Positions 31,990 through 40,500 of a stretch of 64,000 bases of DNA are shown here, piece by piece; position 1 is the stretch's first letter; each line of letters starts with the position of its first letter. Origin of the DNA: Cristatella mucedo (lineage: Eukaryota > Bryozoa > Phylactolaemata > Cristatellidae); the NCBI GenBank assembly GCA_009760855.2, contig WPIO01000017.1, forward strand, positions 1,613,501-1,677,500, in the 5' to 3' direction. Both the position numbers and the translations under genes were made by a program. The notes under the pieces were generated by a model, which worked only from the letters and a program-made list of their open reading frames with translations, had not been told where the DNA came from and did not search any database.

Positions 31990-34263
31990 TTGGCTAGCAG
32001 ACAGACGCTGAAACCGCAAGAAACAGCTTGGTAAACCACTTTGACGACAGGAGGAGCGTGACGGTTACGATGCTAAAGCAGCTTTTATCAGTGGAGAGCG
32101 CACCACATTTTCTTCGCTTTTCCAAGCTGAATACAATGACGTCCAGAGGTAATGGCTGATGTTACATCCGGTGGTCCGCCGCTCGTGACTTCTAATACCA
32201 TACGGCATATGCTGTGATTCCGATATATTAAAAAATAAACTCTTATAAAATAGCTTTTGAACGAGCCTTTAAGAGACAGAAGCGGCCCATGACTACGGAC
32301 GGCTTGGACACCTATATTACATATCGAATGGACGCCATACGTACGGGAGAGCGAGCACGTGGCATATCTATGAACGGTGGCTGCCTGCTATTCGTCGAGC
32401 CGTGGTCACGTGCGCATTCACGTTTGCATCACCTTTCCCGTGTTCCCGTTTTCCCGGCTGTCATAAATTGGAGATGTCTTTGGCTCCATCGAACCGTCTT
32501 GCCATTGTAGTAGAGTTCTACATATAACTAGTGCTGGATAGACCGTGAATTGCTTGGAGAGTGCTCTCGTTTAATTTGCAACAGGTCAGTACAGTTTAGC
32601 CGGGCCACGATGTCTTGAGTCACGGCTGGGTTGGCCCTCTTGGCGATCTTTCTATATGTGGCTACTTAGGTCATTGGTATTTACTTCAGCGCGTCTTCTT
32701 CTGCTGTATTCAGAGCGACAACAGTCAGCATCTGTTTATGCTGGATCTGCAGTGCAGCACGCTTTGCCTCCTTGCCAGCACTCGGCTGTCTGTCTGTTAC
32801 GTGAAAATGTGAAAGCCGCCACGAAACTGCTCAACACGCCCCGTGACAATGCGAAACTTGCTGCCGAGATTCGGGTTAAGCGGTTACCCCCATTCTGTTT
32901 TTGTTATTGCTTTTTTTATTCCAGATACATAGTCGTACTTTTTTGGCAGAGGTTGCACTATGGCTCGAACAATGAATGGGGCTCAGCAAGAACCACGTGC
33001 CTTGTTTGGGGGTGCCCGTCTAGACCTCGGCCTTCCCAAGCTCCCGGGCAACTGCATATGTAGCGGAGCACTTGGCACACTTGGCACGATCGGCTGCACT
33101 CGATTTCGAATCCTAGCTCAGCGAGTATCCTCCAGAAAAGCAGTTGCTAACTGCTAACAGCTGCTACTGCCCTCATTGGGAGGGGGTGCTTGTAAGTGTT
33201 CTGGTCTCAGACTAGGGCACAGTCTGGGGTTGCGGTTTTCTTCTCGCTTGGTTCTACCCGCGGTACCATCGCCTGCGAACACTTTTGCCAGGTGATCGGC
33301 AGTCTGGTCTGTCTGACTTATCCCTAATGCTATGACACTGTGATATCGTGATATCAGCTACGGGCTTACAATCTGCAGGGTTTGAGCTCTGCCGAAGTTG
33401 CTCCGGTCCCCTGCATTGAAGCTGTAGCCAGCAGTAGTTTGCTTGCTAACGTTTGGCCGCAGTTATGCACGAAAGCACACCCAGTACAGTGACCCCCGGC
33501 TAGTCTCGCAGCTGTAGGCCAATAGCCCTGCGGAAGCCTTCGACGGAAGAGGTGATTGCCTTCGACGGCTCGATGAGACAGTCGGCATCGCGTTGGTCGC
33601 TAGGGCCCTGCGAACCCAGCGTTCTTTGCGGTGCAAGGCAGCCTAGCACAAACACCGGGAGTAACTTCGACGACCCAAAGACAGATCGACTGTATTTTTC
33701 GCATAATTAGTGATCTCTGGTGATTGTTCTGGCCACTGGGCTACCGAGTTCCAGTCCAAGCAAGCCTGAGTCGGCAAAATGCCTGTCCTCCGGTCGTCAG
33801 CTGACCTCGTCGGTGACTTCGGGCAGGTCTGGTGTTCTCCACCACACAATCTCGCATCCTGGATTCCCGTGTCATGCTAACCGAGCCTTTCCTTCCTCGG
33901 CCCGACGATAGCCAACCACGAGCAAGGCGATAGGTAGCCAGGGGCTGCAGCTTGGGAAGGGGGGCCGTGGCATCATCATCGGACACTTGCAGCCTGCTCT
34001 CGAGGCCGTTTTATTGTGCAGACCTTGGACAGCCATCGTAGCTCGGCCATCGAGTGCGCAGCGATCAGAGCAGCGCGACAAGCGGGCGCCGTGTTTACGT
34101 CTGAGCAGCCTTTAAATGGGACCGCGCGCCGGCGATGCGCTGCAGACCAGAGAAAGATTGGAGGGAGCACAGTGCCTCAACGGGAAAGCTACCGAAAGCG
34201 ACTGCAGCAGATACACGTCGGAGGCACAGCGTTCCTCGTGGTGCATTGACGGCAGCTCGCTGC
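31990..34263. other. Upstream of the ZIP gene, no exon recognised
   Basis: Composition becomes GC-rich toward 34 kb, as expected near a promoter. A TTTAAAT box lies at about 34111, some 150 bases before the ZIP ATG, and could be a TATA-like element; that is a guess. ORFs here show no family features. Confidence 0.35.
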
Positions 34264-34515
34264 ATGGCTCGAGCGCTCACGCTGAGCGCTCCCTGGACCT
34301 TGGTGCTGAGCCTGTCGGTACTTGTGGCTTGTACCGACGGCAGTGGCAGCAGCAGCAGCTTGACCGGCGACGGTCTGGCGCTGTGTGTGAGCACAGTGCC
34401 CGTGGCCGGCACGAGCCGGTCTTCCGCTGCCACTGCACTGCCCAGGGACTGCAAGCCAGTGCTGCTAGAGCAGCAGGCAGGATGCGTCGGAGCTGCTCAG
34501 ACTTTGCTGCAGAAG
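34264..34515 (+). CDS. ZIP exon 1: signal peptide and start of ectodomain
   Basis: The ATG at 34264 is chosen because it puts a classic signal peptide at the N-terminus: MARALTL, then a hydrophobic core TLVLSLSVLVAC. An upstream in-frame ATG at 34135 would add 43 mostly basic residues in front of it. The exon ends AAG|GTACGT in phase 0. Its C-terminal half has several Cys residues and reads CKPVLLEQQAGCVGAAQTL. Confidence 0.78.
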
Positions 34516-37493
34516 GTACGTTTGCTTTGACGGTGTGCTCTTTCCTTTCCCTTCCCAGTGCACATCATTGACTGGCGTTTTTATGTGGGAAACTCGCAGC
34601 TTTGAACTTAAGGGAAGCGATGGTGGGTCGGAGGAGGTGGTGGGTGCTCGAGCAGCTTATATACATCGTCGGTCCCACTGTGAGGTTCTTTGGGAAGGAG
34701 CTGGGATCGACTTGCTTTTTATTGCCGTGCCGTCGGAGTATCGGTCCGCTGCACATGCCCGCCCATGCATTTTCCGCTGCCGTGCTCCTCGCGCGTGCTG
34801 CAAAGGTGTGGGCTCGGTGACGTAGAGACTCGGTGAGAGCTTGCTCTGCTATGCTTGCTCATGCTCCGCTGTAGTGCCAGCTACTCTCTACTTTCAATCT
34901 GACTGGCGATCTCAGAGCTGCTGTCGAAACCACTGCCACCGTCGTCCCCTCGGCGACTAGCACGCCTGCCGACTCGTCTGCGACTACAATTCTGCCTGGC
35001 ACATGCCACGAGGTGGAGTACGTTGTGCGCCAGAGGCTGTGTGACGATGGCCACATGGCCAGCGCAGAAGAAGCTCAAGAAGGAGCCGACGGAGTGGAGC
35101 ATGACGACAGCGCTGCTAAACGTGCCCTCCCAAAATCTCCGTCGGCCAGACAGACTGCCAATTACAGTGAGTTTCTAGTACTGCCCGGCTGCTTCTGGTC
35201 TTCCTGGAAGTTCACGTTGACCAGGCTTAACTGCCGTTTCCTGCTGCCCATCTCACCACCCCTGCCCCTGCAGGATCTTGGTCTGGCTGTCCCGCTCTCT
35301 ACACCGTGGTCTTTTCCCGATGCATCCGAACTCAGCGGAGTTCCGTACTTTTATTTATTTGTTTCGTGTTGCTTTCTCACTTCTCAGGCCTTCACACTTT
35401 TCTGGCTGGTCATTTCGAGGTGAGAGAAGGGCAGACAGTGCACCCGTGGGTGCAGGGTTATTGCAAGTGGCTGAGGACCAGTCATATACAGTGCTGCATG
35501 TGTCGATGGGTCATAGGGCACCCATTCCACTTCCTGGTACTGCTATGGGTTATCAGCTCAAGTGACCGTGAGCCACTTAAGCTAGCGGTGGGTGAGAGGT
35601 TTTCCGAGGAGTTGCTGGTGTCGAATGATCCGTACTGCACCTCGAGCCGATTCATGTTTGGCAATACTCTACTGTGCATTTGCTCACTTGACTTTTAGTT
35701 CGAATGCCCTCGGTTCACTGAGTACTTCACTGGCCTGGCCTCAGGGCTGTTATCTTGCTGCCAAGTGGAACGGTTCCCAAGCAGAGTATTTGAGCCTTGA
35801 AATCGAACTCGCTTGACCAAGAATAGTGTGAGGACAATATCTTTTGAAGAACCCATGTTTGGTGCTGATCCAGTATCCACTCCGGTGCCTGATTTGAGCA
35901 CCAATGTGCATGATTCGAGTACCATAGAATGACTATGGGGCGACATTGCCAGGCTTCTGAGACACGGTGTTTTGGCCTTCGCCAGTAGCCGATCTTTTCA
36001 TTAAAACTTTGTGCTCTGTGGAATGTGCTACTGCAGAGAAGACACCGAAGCAGAAGCTGCTGGCCTCTACGCCTGGCCAGACAAGGCAGCTCATAAAGAA
36101 TCGTGATGGGACGTCAAACTAAACGCATACATACAAATAACACGTGCTTGTTTGAGGGCTGTCAATAAATACTTTTAGATGGTAGACTTTAATAAGTGGT
36201 GATTGCCATTAAGGCTCTTTTGCTACTTTATAAATGAGGCTGTTTAATCAGCTAATCTTAAACTACTATCTTTAGTAGGCCTGGCATCGTCGAATGCGCT
36301 CTTGTTATCCGATCAAATTTACAGCCACTGAAGCTCCAGCCACGCTGTGAGGATGTTTTTGAGGCTGAGTGTATATGTTTGATATCTCGCATGCTATTTA
36401 CCCTTGGTTATTGATTCTCTAACATCGAATTGTAAAGAGCCTGGATACAGATTTGGTTCTCTTAGGCTGCTATGCAAACAATCTATTGCTATTATTACTA
36501 CTCTTATTATTATTATTATTGATCTTGTTATTAATGTTACTCTTATTATTATTATTGTTATTATTATTATTAGTGTTATTACCTCGTAAGAATTGACGTC
36601 ATTATTGGGGTTGTGATCGGCACGCATCAGAATCTTGGCTATTATTTCAGCCGTGTTAAATAACGTGTTTGCAATTCTCGATATAAGAACAATTTAGCAG
36701 CTGAACCTGTCTGCATAGCTGCCTCCTTCCCACTGCGGTGAACACACTCTGCTGATGTAGGATTGTGAGTATTGTGCATTGACCAATGACCACATTTTTT
36801 TGTGCACTAGCCAAGCTCAAAAGTTTCCTCGTGCCGGCGGCATGCTTTGGCCAAGCTCTCTGCTTCCCCGGTCTCATCTGTCTCAGGCAGCACCTCCTTG
36901 TGCACATATCCCATCGGCCTTGTGCGCATCTCCCATCTGTAACTCCGCTTGGCTGCCAGGACAAGGTGTTGCTATGCTGGAGGGTTTTCTAAAGCGACAC
37001 CGAAACCTAAAAAGAAAGAATGCATCATCCCACCGGTGCCCCTCACTGGTGGGATTGAGCCTTGCTCGGCCTGCCGCAGGGCTGTTTGGTGTGGCGGCTC
37101 AGTGCTCTGCAAAGCATCGTCATCCCTTGCTGCTTCCATTTCAGAGTGGGCGGGTGCCATTGGCTCGGTGGCCGTCATCAGCATAGCCGGCTTTGTCATT
37201 CTGAGCGTGGTGCCGGCGCTGAGCAAGTTCATCTACACGAGCCTGCTGCAATTCCTTGTTGCACTCGCCATTGGCACGCTGGTGGGCGACGCCGTGCTGC
37301 ACCTGCTGCCGCACGTACGTGCTCGGGTGCTGCTGCTGCTGCTTCCGAGCTGTTTCCACTTGCTCTCAATTCGTCCCGGCTTCTCGTTGCGCTGCTCATA
37401 GGGCAGTGCTCACAGCGCAGCCCCCTGAAATGGCGTCCTCCCTAAAATCTGCTCCTGACGTCGCTCTTCCTGCGATTTAAAGACTCTTCAACT

Positions 37494-37539
<46 letters not shown>

Positions 37540-37562
37540 GAGAGACAGAGAGAGAGAGAGAC

Positions 37563-37593
<31 letters not shown>

Positions 37594-40500
37594 TAGAGAT
37601 AGAGAGACAGAATGAGAGCCAAGTCTGTATGCAAGCACTTCCTTCTCTGCACTTTTATTTGCTGCACCATTTGCTGCCGACTTCGTGCTCTGTCGCCTAC
37701 TTCGTCGCCCGAATGCATCTGCCCTCTGACCAGCCTTGCAGACTTCTCGACGACGCAAAAGCCGGCTCACGTTCGCTGGCTCACGTGCCGGCGCTTTGCT
37801 TTCACGGCTGCTCTGCTCTGCTGTGGCGTCGAGCGCGCCTGCATCGTGCTTTCAGCCGCAGAGCTGCAACGACGAGTGCGATGCGCGATCGACCGCTGCC
37901 GAGTCCTGCACGGGCGGCGAGGTCGGAATGGCGGCTGCAGCGGGCCACGGCAGCACAGGTACTGCCGCCGCCGGTGCTGCCTGCCTGCCTGCATGGTGTT
38001 GCGTCGTCTTTAGCGGTGCTGCAAAATAGCTGCGACCCGCGCGTGGTAGAAATGAAAAGCATGGTCAAGGCGTTGCACGAGAGCTTACACGCTCTCGGTG
38101 GCTTCCCGTGCCCGGCCGACGCAGCAGCAGCCGCCACGGTGGCCGAGCGGCAGGACATGAGCTTTGGAGCAGAACCGCTGCTCGGAGCGTTGGCGCTCGA
38201 GTCTCTGGGCGCGCTCGACACTGCTTCAGCCGAATCGTGCGACGGCAAGATCCGGCCGACAGCCTCCGGAAAGCAGGTACCGTGGCTCGTGCCAGCCACC
38301 GTCCGCTGTTCGGTGCGCATCGCTGGTGCATGCGAGGCTTCGCACAGGGGGAAGTGAAGCAAGGGGGAGTGAGAGAGGCTGGCCACTGCTGCGTACTTAT
38401 GTGTCTCTATCTCTCTCTCTCTCTCTCACTCTCTGTAGCCTAAAAGCTGTCCGCTTGTGGACCCATGGGCACGTTGCCACCACCATCAGCATCCCACTGC
38501 TTTGGGCGAGGTCAGTGAGAAGCAGCTGCTGGCCGCCGCCGGCTCGCGAGACCCTGCCGCTGCCGCCGCCACCTCGGCGGCAGCGGAGGCCATGTTGGGT
38601 CGCGGGGACATCGAAGGCCACGGTCACAGCCACCATTTTCATCCGTCCTCACTGTCGTCCGTGGCGTACATGGTCGTTGCTGGAGACGGCATGCATAACT
38701 TCACCGACGGCTTGGCAATCGGTCAGTTCCAGTGGCGGCGCACTCGAGATGGCCGCCGGCAGCCGCGGCTTTTGCCTCTTTGGGCAGCCAGAAGGCAGCG
38801 AGCAGGCTGCCCTGAGCAGCAGGCGCCCAGCTCTTGACGCCCACTGCGACGGTGGCGGGCTGCACTCTCTTCCACGGTGCTCATTCTCCTCTTTTCTTGT
38901 TCGCAGGCGTCGCATTCTCCGGCAGCCTGGCTGGCGGCCTGGCTACCGCTCTAGCCGTCCTGTGTCACGAGCTTCCTCACGAGCTTGGTAAGTGCTGCTA
39001 CTGCTGCTTCGATGCCGCCCAGCCGGTCGCATCTGCTGACTGCACTCAGACGATGCTGCCGCCCGGCTTCACGTATCGCCCGGCTTCACGCCTAGGCCCC
39101 TTATGGGGGGGGGGGGCAACTGTGAGCATGCACGTGGCGTGCGGGCAAATGCGATCCGAGCACCGGTCGCTGCTTCCTGTGCCTCTTTTTTGCCTCTCGG
39201 GGTGGCGTGCCCTGTGCCCCTCTCCTCCCCCCATCAGACGTCGGTAGCCGCCGCCCCGTGTCTACACGGTTCTGCGCCCTCAGGTCGGTCGGTTGCTTTT
39301 CCTTGTAGGTGACTTCGCCATGTTGCTCAAGGCCGGCATGACGATAAAGCAAGCTTTCCTTTGTAATGTCATATCCGCTGCACTGTGCCTTGTGGGCAGC
39401 ATCATCGGTGTCGCTGTCGGCAGTGTCACCAGTGGTGGCGAGCAGTGGCTGTTCGGCCTCTGCGGCGGCATCTTCCTGTACATAGCTCTCGTCGACATGG
39501 TGAGTGGCTTCGCCTCGTGCTCGTGCCAGCATTGCGTCGGCATTGGAGCCACGTGGCACACACAAGGCCTTTCGGCCGTGCAGGAGTACTGGAGAGTGGG
39601 CAGGTGGGTGGATGAGCGTGTAGTGGTAGCAAATACAAGAATCGGCTGCAATTTGCAGTTGCCTATTTTGCAACTCCTGGCTAGGTAACAGCTATGCACT
39701 CCATGATTCCTAGCACTTGCAAGAGCTGATTCGCATGCACCTGTCGAGAGTACCTGCGGTCAAGCTGAAGTGTCAGCAATGAAATGCAATGCATTAAATC
39801 AGTAATGCTTAGCTTCCAGATTAAAAAGTTCTTTGTTAGTTAACGGAACTAAATCTCAATCCAGGCGCTTCAGATTTTTACATAGGGGTCGAGCCCGCGA
39901 CCTTGGTCGTTAATATTAGTTTCTTTAAGAAGACTGCCTCCACAGCGAGCCATCACATCCGATCCCAGTCTAACATTAATAGTAATAATAGTAATAATGC
40001 ATTTGATATAGCACCCCCAGATAACTCATTCTAGGCACTTTACATTTGCAAAGGAAGCACGATCGAGTGCTTAGTTGTAGTAGCTCAATAAACAACAGGA
40101 ATAACATAGTTAGAGGTGACATGCACAGGGTCAGCATGCAAAGTTTGGTTAGTGGCAGCATGCACAGTATCAGCACGCATAAGCACATAAAGGAGATTCA
40201 CGGGGATCCACTAAATGCTGTGATCAATAGATGCGTTTTTAATTTCTTTTTAAATGTGGACAAGTCAGGAGATGTCGTGGCGCAAGTCGGGAGATTAGGC
40301 ACTGTCTATCAAGGTGGCTTGAAAACAATCTAACTAGCTTTCTGATTATGCCTCGGCTAGATTGTGGCAATTCCACTTTACCGAAAAAAGCCACACGGCC
40401 ACTGCAGCTGGTGATGAATATGGCTGCAAGGCTAGTTTAAAAATCCCAATCTCCTTTGTGGCAGGAGCTTCGATGTCTTCCGGTTGATCAACATACATAC

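Noticed and set aside
34116-34571. Alternative frames over ZIP exon 1 (151 codons)
   Set aside because: These frames lack a signal peptide and do not continue in phase into the PAL-motif and TM exons.
37629-38357. 242-codon single ORF as an independent gene
   Set aside because: Its second half coincides with ZIP exon 7 and its first half crosses a splice donor and intron; phases fit the ZIP gene.
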